From DAOUAM01 sp034433305 (GTDB taxonomy: Bacteria > Chloroflexota > Dehalococcoidia > Lucifugimonadales > DAOUAM01), in NCBI GenBank assembly GCA_034433305.1, contig DAOUAM010000039.1, positions 62,001 to 126,000 of the forward strand: a stretch of 64,000 bases of DNA. Direction: 5' to 3'. Below the pieces are notes generated by a model that did no database searches, was not told the DNA's origin, and saw nothing but the letters and a program-made list of their open reading frames with translations. Shown piece after piece: positions 31,493-40,480 of the stretch (its first letter is position 1; each line of letters starts with the position of its first letter). Made by a program: the position numbers and the translations under genes.

Positions 31493-32263
31493 CTAGCGCT
31501 GGCCCGCCTCGATGCGGCCCAGCAGGCGCAGCAGGCCGTCCAGGATGGTCAACGGGTGGGGCGGGCAGCCGGGCACGTACAGGTCCACGGGGACGACGGA
31601 GTCCGCGCCGTTGTGTACCTGGGGGTGGTCGCGGAAAGGCCCGCCGGAGATGGCGCAGCTACCCACGGCTATGACCAGCCTGGGCGGCGGCACGGCGGCG
31701 TAGGTCTTTTCCAGGGCCAGCCGCATGTTGTGCGGCACCGGCCCGGTGATGAGCAGCCCGTCGGCGTGCCGGGGCGAAGCCACTATCTGGATGCCGAAGC
31801 GTCCTATGTCGAAGACGATGGTGCCCAGCACGTTGACGTCGGCCTCGCAGCCGTTGCAGCCGCCGGCGCTGACCTGCCTTAGCTTCAGCGAGCGGCCAAA
31901 GAGGGCGCGCGTTTTCCTGTCCAGCGCCTCCGCCAGTCCCAGGCCCTCCTGGTCCAGCACCAGCGCCTCGCGGGTGCGCACAGCCATCCGGTAGTCCTGC
32001 GTGTACTGGATGGCGCCCTCAGGGCAGGCCTCCACGCACTCGGTGCAGAAGACGCAGCGGCCCAGGTCTATGCGCGGCCCTTTCGGCCCGATGGACACCG
32101 CCTCCACGGGGCAGGCGTCCACGCACTCCCGGCACCCGGCGGGGCACTTGGACGCGTCAATGCGCGGCAGGCCGCGATAGCGCTGGGGAAGCCTCGGCGC
32201 CTCGGCGGGGAACGGTATGGTCCGGTGCCCCTGGTGTAATCGCTCGCTCCATTGCTTGAGCAT
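31493..32263 (-). CDS. Hyf-type complex small subunit fused to a two-cluster ferredoxin domain
   Basis: A 256-residue protein joining a 2[4Fe-4S] ferredoxin module to a NuoB/HyfI-like subunit. The first cluster has C40, C44, C47, C51 (one residue longer than the usual CxxC) and the second C70, C73, C76, C80. The proximal cluster uses C136, C139 (GGCNGCEADV), C203 (VGSCAISGG) and C233 (VPGCPPHP). In E. coli the ferredoxin (HyfH) and HyfI are separate proteins, so this is a natural fusion. It is last in a six-gene Hyf-like operon. NADH-quinone oxidoreductase subunit B is an alternative annotation. Confidence 0.85.
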   Translation of the reverse strand: MLKQWSERLHQGHRTIPFPAEAPRLPQRYRGLPRIDASKCPAGCRECVDACPVEAVSIGPKGPRIDLGRCVFCTECVEACPEGAIQYTQDYRMAVRTREALVLDQEGLGLAEALDRKTRALFGRSLKLRQVSAGGCNGCEADVNVLGTIVFDIGRFGIQIVASPRHADGLLITGPVPHNMRLALEKTYAAVPPPRLVIAVGSCAISGGPFRDHPQVHNGADSVVPVDLYVPGCPPHPLTILDGLLRLLGRIEAGQR

Positions 32264-32292
32264 TCAGTCCCCTCCGGAGAGTGCGCCGTGCG

Positions 32293-33816
32293 TCACAGGT
32301 CGAAGCCGCAATAGGACAGGTTGAAGCTCTTGTTGCACAGCGGGAAGTCGGATATCTGCTGGCCGCGCAGCGCCAGGGCCAAGGCCGTCCAGTTGTGGAA
32401 GGACGGGTCGGTGACCTTGTAGCGGGCGAAGCGGCCGCTGGCGTCGGTCACCGCCACGTGGACGGTCTCCCCGCGCCAGCCCTCCACCAGGGACACGGCC
32501 AGCCGGCCGGGCGCAGGCGGCGGGCAGGGAGTCCTGACCGGCCCGGCGGGCAGGCTGCGTAGCTGCTCCCGCACGAAGGCGATGGAGCGCTCTATCTCCA
32601 GCTTCCGCACCATGGCGCGGGCCAGCACGTCGCCGTTGCGCCAGACCGCCACGGGCACGCTGGCCTTGCGGTACCAGCCCGATGGATGGTCCGCCCGCAT
32701 GTCCAGCGGCAGGCCTGCCGCCCGCGCGGCCATGCCCACGATGCCCAGGTCGCGGCACGCCTCAGCGGACACCGGGCCGGTGCCCTCCAGGCGCGCCATC
32801 ACCGAGGGCGTCTCGAAGAACAGGTCCACGGCGCCCGTGACGTCCCGCGCGGCCTGCTCCAGCCTTGATAGAAGCTCCTCTGTCAGCTTTGCGTCCACGT
32901 CGAAGGCCACACCGCCAGGCCGCACCAGGCCGCGCCCGAAGCGGCTGCCGCACACCAGCGCCGTCATGTTCAGGAAGTCGCCGCGCAGGCGGCCGCAGAA
33001 GGATGCCGTGGGCAGGAAGCCGACGTCGTTGGCCAGGGCGCCCATGTCCCCCACGTGGTTGGCCAGCCGCTCCAGCTCAAGGGCCACCGCCCGCAGCGCC
33101 TGCGCCCGTGGGGGCGCCTCGACGCCGCCCAGGGCCTCCAGGGCCTGGCAGTAGGCCGTGGCGTGGCCGATGGTGGTGTCGCCAGCGACTACCTCCATCT
33201 GCACCATGGTGCGCCGGTGTGGGCCGCCCACCAGCGCCTCCTCCACGCCTCGGTGCTGGTAGCCCAGGTGGATCTCCAGGTGGTACACCACCTCGCCGTG
33301 GCACTGGAACCGGAAGTGTCCAGGCTCGATGACGCCGGCGTGGACGGGGCCGACGGCCACCTCGTGGACCTCTTCCCCGCTCATGGCGAAGAAGGGGTAC
33401 TCCGGCGCTGGCGGGCCGGCGCTGCCGTTCCCCTGGTCTTGGCCGAAGGTGTGGGCGCGCACCGGCTTCAGCCAGGGGTGGCCTTCGGGCACGACGCCCA
33501 GTTGCTCCCAGACCTCACGCTCGAACATGTGGGCCTGCGGGCAGTCCGGCGTCAGCGACGGAAAGCCCTCGCGGACCTCCGTCGCCAGGGCCGACAGGCT
33601 GTGCCCCGCGTCGTTGGCCATGACCGCGTAGAGCCGGACGGCGCCCGACTCCAGCCTCTGCCCGAAGAAACTGGCGATGCGCTCACCGCGGCCCACGGCG
33701 GCCCGGATGGCCTCGCGGAAGGCGCCCACGTCCATCTGCGGCACCGAGCGCAGGTCAACGGCCTGGGGATTGGCAATGGCAGTGGTGATAGTCTGTTCCA
33801 TGGGAGTCCTGTTCAT
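32293..33816 (-). CDS. Hyf/HycE-like large subunit without NiFe ligands
   Basis: A 507-residue protein with an N-terminal NuoC-like domain (about residues 25-125) and a C-terminal NuoD/HycE-like domain starting near YHLEIHLGYQHRGVEEAL. In group 4 NiFe hydrogenases the next segment is ERICGIC; here it is EVVAGDT, so the two cysteines become Ala211 and Thr214. The C-terminal DPCxxC becomes NLSYCG (about residues 499-504), so the NiFe centre cannot form. This is the feature that separates the Ehr (energy-converting hydrogenase-related) complexes from true hydrogenases. It probably couples electron transfer from the ferredoxin subunit to ion pumping. The ATG is 3 bp downstream of the preceding gene's stop. 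Confidence 0.88.
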   Translation of the reverse strand: MNRTPMEQTITTAIANPQAVDLRSVPQMDVGAFREAIRAAVGRGERIASFFGQRLESGAVRLYAVMANDAGHSLSALATEVREGFPSLTPDCPQAHMFEREVWEQLGVVPEGHPWLKPVRAHTFGQDQGNGSAGPPAPEYPFFAMSGEEVHEVAVGPVHAGVIEPGHFRFQCHGEVVYHLEIHLGYQHRGVEEALVGGPHRRTMVQMEVVAGDTTIGHATAYCQALEALGGVEAPPRAQALRAVALELERLANHVGDMGALANDVGFLPTASFCGRLRGDFLNMTALVCGSRFGRGLVRPGGVAFDVDAKLTEELLSRLEQAARDVTGAVDLFFETPSVMARLEGTGPVSAEACRDLGIVGMAARAAGLPLDMRADHPSGWYRKASVPVAVWRNGDVLARAMVRKLEIERSIAFVREQLRSLPAGPVRTPCPPPAPGRLAVSLVEGWRGETVHVAVTDASGRFARYKVTDPSFHNWTALALALRGQQISDFPLCNKSFNLSYCGFDL

Positions 33817-33819
33817 GGC

Positions 33820-35292
33820 CTAGCCGCCTCCCAGCAGGCCAGCGGCGTCGTCCAGGGCTTCGGCCAGCCCAGGAGGCAGGTAGATGCCCAGCAAGAGCGC
33901 GCCCAGGGCCAGCGCGGCCGGCGGCAGCACCGCCAGCACAGCCTCGCCCCGGGTAGTGGCGTGGATGCCCCATGGCTCGCCCTGGGCCATCCTCAGCACG
34001 ATGGCCGCCATACTGACAAAGACCACGGCCAGCAGCGCCAGGTACAGCGCCGACGCCACCACGTGGCCCTGCTGGATGCCGGCCTGGAGGATGGTGTACT
34101 CGCTGAGGAAGGAGCCGAAGGGCGGCGAGCCGGCCACCGCCAGGAACCCGGCGGTCCACAGCGCGCCTGATACGGGCAGCAGCCGCAGCATGCCGCGCAC
34201 GCCCCGCACCGAGGTTGTCCGGTAGGCGGCCAGCACGTTGCCGGCCACCAGGAACAGCAGCCCCTTGGCCAGCGAGTGGTTGACGGCGTGGAACATGGCC
34301 CCGAAGGTGGCCGCGCCGCCGATGCCCACGCCCAGGGCCAGGATGCCCATGTGCTCCACGCTGGAGTAAGCCAGCATGCGCTTGTAGTCCGTCTGCCGGA
34401 TGATGAACACGGCGGCCACTGCCATGGACACCAGCCCGAAGGCGATGAGCAGGTCCTGGACGAACTCGCCCTCGCCGGCGGCCACGCTCACCTGGAACGT
34501 CCGCAGGATGCCCACGAAGGCGCAGTTCAGCAGCGCCCCGGACATGAGCGCCGACACCAGGGACGGCGACTCGCTGTGGGCATCGGGCAGCCAGGTGTGG
34601 AAGGGGGCCAGGCCCATCTTGGTGCCGTAGCCCACCAGCAGCAGCAGGAAGGCCGCCTTCAGCCAGGTCTTGTCCAGCCGGCCCCCGGCGGCGATCAGCC
34701 CTTCCAGGGTCAGGGGCGCGGCGCTGCCGCCGCCGTCGGATGCGGCCACGGCCAGGAAGAAGGTCCCCAGCAGCGCCAGAGCGATGCCCACCGAGCAGAT
34801 GAGCAGGTACTTCCACGTGGCCTCCAGGGAGCGGTGATGGCGGTGGAAGTAGATGAGCGGCGCGCTGGCCAGCGTCGTCGCCTCCACGGCGACCCACAGC
34901 AGGCCCAGGTGGTGGCTCAGGGTGACCAGGCTCATGGCCGCCAGGAACAGCAGCATGCAGCCCACGAAGACGCGCTCGGGGGCGTTGGAGAACAGCGTGC
35001 CCTCCACCCAGTCGGGCCGGGGCGTGCGCACCTCGCGGTGCAGGTAGCCCACGGCGTAGATGGACGCGGCGAAGAACAGCACGCTGGCTATCGCCAGGAA
35101 CAGCAGCCCCAGCGCATCGGCCTGAAGCAGGCCGTCCAGCACAGGCCCCGGCTGCCGGGCGAGGCTGGCGGCCACCAGGGCCAGGTGCACGGTGGCCGCC
35201 GCAACCAGGATAGCCCGCTGGGGCCTCTCCCACTTGATGGCGAAGGCCAGCACTCCGGCCAGGGCAGGGACAAGTACCAGTGCAAGCACCAT
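33820..35292 (-). CDS. Proton-conducting membrane subunit (HyfF-like)
   Basis: A 490-residue antiporter-like membrane subunit with about 13-14 hydrophobic helices. Ion-channel residues include Glu in WVAVEATTLASAP, Lys in GYGTKMGLAPFHTWLPDAH and the later NHSLAKGLLFL and YSSVEHMG motifs, as in HyfF/MrpD. It belongs to the NuoL/M/N superfamily. It follows the HyfE-like gene by 12 bp in the operon and presumably forms part of the membrane arm that pumps H+ or Na+. Confidence 0.9.
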   Translation of the reverse strand: MVLALVLVPALAGVLAFAIKWERPQRAILVAAATVHLALVAASLARQPGPVLDGLLQADALGLLFLAIASVLFFAASIYAVGYLHREVRTPRPDWVEGTLFSNAPERVFVGCMLLFLAAMSLVTLSHHLGLLWVAVEATTLASAPLIYFHRHHRSLEATWKYLLICSVGIALALLGTFFLAVAASDGGGSAAPLTLEGLIAAGGRLDKTWLKAAFLLLLVGYGTKMGLAPFHTWLPDAHSESPSLVSALMSGALLNCAFVGILRTFQVSVAAGEGEFVQDLLIAFGLVSMAVAAVFIIRQTDYKRMLAYSSVEHMGILALGVGIGGAATFGAMFHAVNHSLAKGLLFLVAGNVLAAYRTTSVRGVRGMLRLLPVSGALWTAGFLAVAGSPPFGSFLSEYTILQAGIQQGHVVASALYLALLAVVFVSMAAIVLRMAQGEPWGIHATTRGEAVLAVLPPAALALGALLLGIYLPPGLAEALDDAAGLLGGG

Positions 35293-35304
35293 AGCTAACG
35301 CTAC

Positions 35305-36012
35305 CTAGTCTTCCGAAGACCCGTTCTGGTGGACCACGCCGAAGGGCCACCGCCAGCGCGAGCCTTCCAGGTCGCGCAACTGGCGCAGCCTGTCGGCGTC
35401 TATGTGGTCGAACTCGCGGCTGATCTGGTAGATGGTGATGCCCATGACGAAGACCGCCACGAACAGGTCCAGCAGCACGCCCGTCTCCACCAGCGCCGGC
35501 AGGTCGGTGACCAGCGCCAGGCTGAAGACGAAGATGCCGTTCTCCAGCACCAGGTAGCCCAGCACCTGCGTCACCGCCTTGCGCCGGGTCACCAGAAGCA
35601 GCAGGCCCACGAATACCGTCGCCAGGGACACCGGCACCAGCAGCCGGGAGTCCGTCTCGTGGGGCAGCGGCAGCAGGCCGGACAGGCTGAAGGCCACGCC
35701 CAGGGCCACCGCGCCCAGCACCAGCGACAGAGTGAAGCCGACATATGGCTCTATCTCTCGCTGCACGTCGGCCCGCCGCATGGACTTGAAGATGAGCCAG
35801 GGGAACACAAGCCCCTTCAGCAAGATGCTCAGGGCCGCCAGGGCCGCGAGCCTTGCCGTCAAGTCCTCCAGGTCGGTGACGATGAGCAGCACGCCCACCG
35901 TTATGCCCTGGGCCGCCACAATCCTGGTGCAGGTGTTCAGCCTGCCGGTGGCCAGCGTCGCCAGGGCCAGCAGCACCACCAGCATGAGCAAAAAGTCCAC
36001 GGCCTGTCCCAT
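35305..36012 (-). CDS. HyfE-like membrane subunit
   Basis: A 235-residue membrane protein with about seven hydrophobic segments, resembling HyfE (an NuoK-like small subunit extended at both ends). The Glu of TM2 expected in NuoK-like proteins may correspond to that in LGYLVLENGIFVFSL. It ends in a charged segment rich in Asp, Arg and Glu. It starts immediately after the HyfC-like stop (no gap) and is 12 bp from HyfF, matching the hyfCEF gene order of E. coli. Confidence 0.8.
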   Translation of the reverse strand: MGQAVDFLLMLVVLLALATLATGRLNTCTRIVAAQGITVGVLLIVTDLEDLTARLAALAALSILLKGLVFPWLIFKSMRRADVQREIEPYVGFTLSLVLGAVALGVAFSLSGLLPLPHETDSRLLVPVSLATVFVGLLLLVTRRKAVTQVLGYLVLENGIFVFSLALVTDLPALVETGVLLDLFVAVFVMGITIYQISREFDHIDADRLRQLRDLEGSRWRWPFGVVHQNGSSED

Positions 36013-36939
36013 CTATATACCTCGCGCCACCAGCACCAGAATGACAGCCAGCATACCCAGCACGCTGGCCGTAATGAGCAGCCGGGGCACCTGTAGCATG
36101 CGCACCCGCGCCATGGACGACTCCACGACGCCCACCACCACGGCGACGCCCAGGACGCCGGCCAGGAACATCAGGCCATCGGCCACCACGTTGCCCGTGT
36201 GGAAGGGCAGGACGATGCCCACCAGCAGCGTGGCGAAGGCCCACAGCTTCAGGGCCGAGGAGTACAGGATGTAGGCGAAGTCGGGGCCGCCGTGGTCCAG
36301 CACCATGACCTCGTGGACCATGGTCAGCTCCAGGTGGGTGTTGGGGTCGTCTATGGGGATACGGGCATTCTCGGCCAGCATGACCAGGAACAGCGCCGCC
36401 ACCGCCAGGGCCAGGCCCGGGCCGGTCGTCCCCAGCCACGAGTCGGCGACGCCGGCGCCCAGCATCCCGCTGAGGGACAGGCTGCCGCTGACCAGCGCCA
36501 GCGTCGCCAGCCCCAGGAACAGGGCCACCTCGGCGATGGCCGACAGCGTCACCTCGCGGCTGGCGCCCATACCCTCGAAGCTGGAGCCGGTATCCAGCGC
36601 CGCCACCACCGTGGCGAAGCGCATCAGGGCCAGCAGCCCGGCGAAGAGCACCAGGTCGCCTGTGAAGGCGAAGGGCGCGGCGGCCTTCCCTACCGGCGCC
36701 AGCAGCATGGCCGTCGCCACCGCCGCCAGGCCGACGATGGGGCCAGCCCGGAAGACCCACGTGGTTGTGGTGCTGTACACCGCGCCCTTCTGGAGCAGCT
36801 TCCACAGGTCGTAGTAGGGCTGCAGCACCGGCGCGCCCGTGCGGCCAGCGGCCCAGGCCTTGGTCTTGTTGATGACCCCCAGCAGCAGCGGCGCCAGCAC
36901 GAAGGCGCATAGCTGGAAAACGACTGTCTCTGGCCTCAT
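36013..36939 (-). CDS. HyfC-like (NuoH-type) membrane subunit
   Basis: A 308-residue membrane subunit homologous to NuoH/HyfC, which links the peripheral and membrane arms. Typical features are GRTGAPVLQPYYDLWKLLQK near the N-terminus and IPIDDPNTHLELTMVHEVM in the middle, containing the conserved acidic residues of the quinone/ion channel. About eight helices. It begins 4 bp after the HyfB-like stop and ends flush against the HyfE-like start, within the six-gene operon. Confidence 0.92.
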   Translation of the reverse strand: MRPETVVFQLCAFVLAPLLLGVINKTKAWAAGRTGAPVLQPYYDLWKLLQKGAVYSTTTTWVFRAGPIVGLAAVATAMLLAPVGKAAAPFAFTGDLVLFAGLLALMRFATVVAALDTGSSFEGMGASREVTLSAIAEVALFLGLATLALVSGSLSLSGMLGAGVADSWLGTTGPGLALAVAALFLVMLAENARIPIDDPNTHLELTMVHEVMVLDHGGPDFAYILYSSALKLWAFATLLVGIVLPFHTGNVVADGLMFLAGVLGVAVVVGVVESSMARVRMLQVPRLLITASVLGMLAVILVLVARGI

Positions 36940-36943
36940 ACCC

Positions 36944-38938
36944 CTACTCGAACCCCAGGCGCCATACCATCAATATAACCAGCGTGATAAAGATATAAAG
37001 CAGGTACAGGTGTACCCGGCCCTGCTGGAGCCAGTGGAGCGTGTACCCGGACCACTCGATGAAGGCCGTGAAGGGCCGATAGATGCGGTCGGTGAAAATG
37101 TCGGGCGTCTCGGAGTGGAAGGACGCCTTGGCCGGGAAGTAGCCCCTGGGCGCGTGGACGTGACGCCGGGGATGGACCAACCAGTGGAACACCTCCAGCA
37201 GCGGCTGGGCGAAGGACGAGGACGTGTACTGCATCCGGGCCGTGGGCCGCTCGTAGCCGCAGTCCCAGGTGGGCGACGCCAGCACCTCTCGGCGGGCCAG
37301 GAGCAGGTGACGCAGCAGGGCGAGGCCCGCGGCCAGGCCCACCACCACCAGCGCCATGACCGTCACCCTGCCCAGCGGCGCCGAGGCCGATGCCACCCGC
37401 GCCAGGGCCGTGTCGGCGTCCACGCCGGCAAGCTGGGCCGCGGCGGGCAGCGCCACCCGCACGCCCACCATGGAGGCGATGCCGATGAAGGCGCACACGG
37501 CCACCAGGGCCAGCATGGCCGCCTTCATGCCCGCGTCGGCCTCATGGGCGTGGGCCGCCTCCTCGGTGCGCGGCGCCCCCAGGAACACGACGCCGAAGGC
37601 CTTGGCGAAGCAGGCCAGCGCCAGGCCACCTATCAGCCCCAGGCTGACCACCACGGCCAGCAGCAGGGCCGTCGCCATCATGCCGGCCGTCCCCAGTCCA
37701 CCCAGGGAGCCGGAGAAGATGAGGAACTCGCTGATGAAACCATTCAGTGGCGGCAGGCCGCTGATGGCGGCGGCGCCCACCAGGAAGGCCGCGCCGGTGA
37801 CGGGCATGGACCTGAGCAGCCCGCCCAGCCGGTCCATCTCGCGCTCGCCCGTGGCGTGCAGCACCGAGCCAGCGCCCAAGAACAGCAGGCCCTTGAAGCT
37901 GGCGTGGTTGACCACGTGCAGCAGCGCGCCGGCGAAGCCCAGCAGGGCTACGGCCTGGTTGTCCAGGGCCAGCCCCAGCACTCCGACGCCCATGCCCAGG
38001 GCGATGATGCCGATGTTCTCCACGCTGTGGTAGGCCAGCAGCCGCTTCAGGTCGTGCTGGGCCAGGGCGAAGAGCACCCCCAGGATACCCGAGGTCACGC
38101 CCACGCCGATGAGCAGCCCGCCCCACCAGGCCGGCGGCTCGCCCAGGAAGGTGAGCGCCCGCAGGATGCCGTAGATGCCCGTCTTGATCATGACGCCGGA
38201 CATGATGGCCGAGACGTGGCTGGGCGCCGCCGGATGGGCCTCGGGCAGCCACACGTGCAGCGGCACAAAGCCGGCCTTGACGCCAAAGCCGACCACGGCC
38301 AGCAGGAACAGCACCGACGCCACGCCGGGGGCCAGGCCCGCCAGCGCCGCGAAGCGGTCGAAGTCCAGCGAGCCTGCCTTGCCGCCCAGGATGGCGAAGA
38401 AGGCTAGCAGCAGGGCCGTGCCCAGGTGCGACGCTATCAGGTACGTCCGGCCGGCGCCGCGCACCTCGGGCCGCTCGTCGTCGAAGGTCACCAGGAAGAA
38501 TGATGTGACGGCCATCAGCTCCCAGGCCACCAGGAACAGGATGGCGTTGCGGGCCACCACCAGCACCGCCATGCTGGCCACCAGGCCGTTGAAGAACAGC
38601 CACGGGACGCCCAGCGCCTTGCGGTCGCGGTATGCCAGCAGATAAGGCCCGCCATAGATGGCCGCCAGCAGCGAAAGGCCGAAGGTGGCCACAAGGAAGA
38701 CGGCGCTGAGGGGGTCAATGGACAGGTAAAGCTCGCCATAGGGGACATGCCATGGCCGACGCCAGGACTGCGCAGTGCCACCCGCCAGCACCTGCGCCGC
38801 CGGGACCAGCCCCAGGACGCAGCCAATGGCTGCGCTCCAGACGCCGGCCAGGGTAGCAACCCGGGGAAAGCGAGAGAGCACCAGCGCTACCCCGGCGCCC
38901 ACCAGAAGGAGGGCCAGGGCAGCAAGCAGGAGGGCCAA
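36944..38938 (-). CDS. Proton-conducting membrane subunit (HyfB-like)
   Basis: A 664-residue antiporter-like subunit, first gene of the complex. The TTG start at 38938 is preferred: GGAGG at 38949-38953 precedes it by 10 nt and the length matches HyfB (about 670), whereas a longer frame to 39094 would add 52 residues of unlikely sequence. The core has about 13 helices with VAWELMAVTSFFLV, GFGVKAGFVPLHVWLPEAH, YHSVENIGIIALG and NHASFKGLLFLG. A C-terminal extension ends in a further hydrophobic helix. It probably translocates H+ or Na+. A possible promoter is at 39127-39155. Confidence 0.9.
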   Translation of the reverse strand: MALLLAALALLLVGAGVALVLSRFPRVATLAGVWSAAIGCVLGLVPAAQVLAGGTAQSWRRPWHVPYGELYLSIDPLSAVFLVATFGLSLLAAIYGGPYLLAYRDRKALGVPWLFFNGLVASMAVLVVARNAILFLVAWELMAVTSFFLVTFDDERPEVRGAGRTYLIASHLGTALLLAFFAILGGKAGSLDFDRFAALAGLAPGVASVLFLLAVVGFGVKAGFVPLHVWLPEAHPAAPSHVSAIMSGVMIKTGIYGILRALTFLGEPPAWWGGLLIGVGVTSGILGVLFALAQHDLKRLLAYHSVENIGIIALGMGVGVLGLALDNQAVALLGFAGALLHVVNHASFKGLLFLGAGSVLHATGEREMDRLGGLLRSMPVTGAAFLVGAAAISGLPPLNGFISEFLIFSGSLGGLGTAGMMATALLLAVVVSLGLIGGLALACFAKAFGVVFLGAPRTEEAAHAHEADAGMKAAMLALVAVCAFIGIASMVGVRVALPAAAQLAGVDADTALARVASASAPLGRVTVMALVVVGLAAGLALLRHLLLARREVLASPTWDCGYERPTARMQYTSSSFAQPLLEVFHWLVHPRRHVHAPRGYFPAKASFHSETPDIFTDRIYRPFTAFIEWSGYTLHWLQQGRVHLYLLYIFITLVILMVWRLGFE

Positions 38939-39126
38939 CGCTAAACAGCCTCCATGCGGGAGGCGGTTACATTGGCATCGCTTCGGGTGTGGACCAGATC
39001 CAGCGCGAGCGTATGCCCACGTCTCCCAGGGAGCGAGGCGCATCCAGCCGCTGGGCGCGAGCCGGGGCCATCCGCCTGGCCATGCCTGGACCAATCGGGC
39101 ATGGCCAGCACCGCTCCAAGAGTATA

Positions 39127-39155
39127 ATGCTACTCCTGGGCGCGACTTATGTCAA
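39127..39155 (-). promoter_or_regulatory. Putative promoter for the Hyf/Ehr-like operon
   Basis: On the minus strand TTGACA (39150-39155), a 17-bp spacer and TAGCAT (39127-39132), about 190 bp upstream of the TTG start at 38938. The rest of the 296-bp intergenic region shows no gene. Confidence 0.5.
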
Positions 39156-39234
39156 TGTGAATTCGGCGTGGTGTAACAGCAATCGGCGTGACAGGCGCCG
39201 GCCGGCGCCCGTTCCGTCCGCCAGCGCCTCGGTG

Positions 39235-40203
39235 TCACTGTCTGGCGGCCTGCTTCTTCACTGCCTCGATCATAGCCTGGATGTAGCCATTGGCGAAGGC
39301 CCGGCCCCGGTGCCCCCAGGGCGTGTCGTCGAAGGTCTGGGGCACGTGGTCGTCAATGAAAAAGCTGTCGAAGCCCACCTCGTGGTAGATTTTCATGGCC
39401 CTGTACATGTCCACGTAGCCGGTGTTGATGAACTCCTCATGGAACCTGGGCACCTGGCCGGACACGTTGCGGAAGTGGACATACAGTATCTTCTTGCGCT
39501 CCCCGAAGTAGCGGACCATCTCGTAAATGTCATCGCCCTGCATCTCGGAGAAGGTGCCCTGGCAGAACTCGATGGCGTTGCAGGGCGACGGGTATATCTC
39601 GATGAGGCGCTTGTAGGACTCGAAGCTGCGCAGGAGCTGGGGGATGCCTCCCAGCTTGGGCACCGGCGGGTCGCACGGGTGGATGCCCAGTCGGATGCCC
39701 TCCTCCTCGGCGATGGGGGTAATAGTCCTGATCCAGTAGGTCAGGTTGTCCCACATCTCTTCCTCGGAGTACTCGCGGTCGTGGGTGAGGGGCATCCTCT
39801 GGGCCTCCTCGTAGTCGAAGGCCGTGGCGACGGCGCCGCAGCGTATGATGGCCGGGGTGGTGCGCCAGACCCCTGAGGGCATCCAGTTGTAGCCGAAGAT
39901 GGGAATGCCAGCCCTGGCGATGTTGCGGATGGTGTAAATCATGTTCTCTATCTGCTGGTCGCGCCTGGGGCCGCCCAGCATGATGTGGTCGTAGAACCAC
40001 GTGGGCACGTTCTCGATGGCCGAAAGCTTCAGGCCGTACTGCTCCACGGTCAGGCGGAGCTTCACCAGGTCGTGCAGCTCCCAGCGGCCGCCGGCGCTGG
40101 GCAGGTTGGGCGTGTTCAGCAGGACGTCGGTGGCGCCGTACTGAGCGGCGAAGCGCAGGTACTCGGGCGTGGCATCGCGGAACTGGCCGAATCCTGGTCT
40201 CAT
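39235..40203 (-). CDS. Mannonate dehydratase-like TIM-barrel protein
   Basis: A 322-residue protein of the UxuA/xylose isomerase-like TIM-barrel family. Candidate metal and active-site residues occur in LGIHPCDPP, IEFCQGTFSEM, YVHFRNVSG and FFIDDHVPQTF, all recognisable from mannonate dehydratase. It is shorter than E. coli UxuA (394 residues) and lacks part of its insertion, so substrate could differ from D-mannonate. It stands alone, with an inverted repeat at 40266-40283 in its leader and a dispersed repeat further upstream. Confidence 0.8.
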   Translation of the reverse strand: MRPGFGQFRDATPEYLRFAAQYGATDVLLNTPNLPSAGGRWELHDLVKLRLTVEQYGLKLSAIENVPTWFYDHIMLGGPRRDQQIENMIYTIRNIARAGIPIFGYNWMPSGVWRTTPAIIRCGAVATAFDYEEAQRMPLTHDREYSEEEMWDNLTYWIRTITPIAEEEGIRLGIHPCDPPVPKLGGIPQLLRSFESYKRLIEIYPSPCNAIEFCQGTFSEMQGDDIYEMVRYFGERKKILYVHFRNVSGQVPRFHEEFINTGYVDMYRAMKIYHEVGFDSFFIDDHVPQTFDDTPWGHRGRAFANGYIQAMIEAVKKQAARQ

Positions 40204-40265
40204 GTTTACTCGCTCCTAACGATGGGAATTGGGACTTGTTGGCGCAGCGTGCCAGGCCATCATAT

Positions 40266-40283
40266 TACGCCGCCGACGGCGTA
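40266..40283. promoter_or_regulatory. Small inverted repeat upstream of the mannonate dehydratase-like gene
   Basis: TACGCCG (40266-40272) and CGGCGTA (40277-40283) with a 4-nt centre lie about 60 bp upstream of the ATG. It could be an operator. Confidence 0.25.
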
Positions 40284-40382
40284 TCAAGCGCCTGCCCCGG
40301 GGGCGGACACATCAAAAAACTGGGGAGACCAGCCTTAAACGCGGCCCTCTACAAGGCACCCTTGGTTGTCTTTGAGTCGGCC

Positions 40383-40454
40383 CTGCACGGCGGGGTATGC
40401 AGGAGCGGGTCTCAGGCCCGCCTCTACCTTGCCCTGGGGAAGTGGTCTTGCCAT
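40383..40454. repeat. Dispersed palindromic repeat, family B copy 2
   Basis: A 72-bp copy of the element at 2263-2333, sharing the flanks CTGCACGGCGG, TATGCAGG and GGGGAAGTGG. The central palindrome differs in sequence (GGAGCGGGTCT pairing imperfectly with AGGCCCGCCTC) but keeps its hairpin form. Confidence 0.65.
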
Positions 40455-40480
40455 CTCCTGTGGGATGCGTCCCACGGCGG

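Noticed and set aside
33755..36910. A 1051-codon minus-strand frame across the Hyf-like operon
   Set aside because: It is out of frame with the recognisable subunits HyfF, HyfE and HyfC, and its translation is rich in Gly, Ala, Arg and Pro, as expected from a GC-rich shadow.
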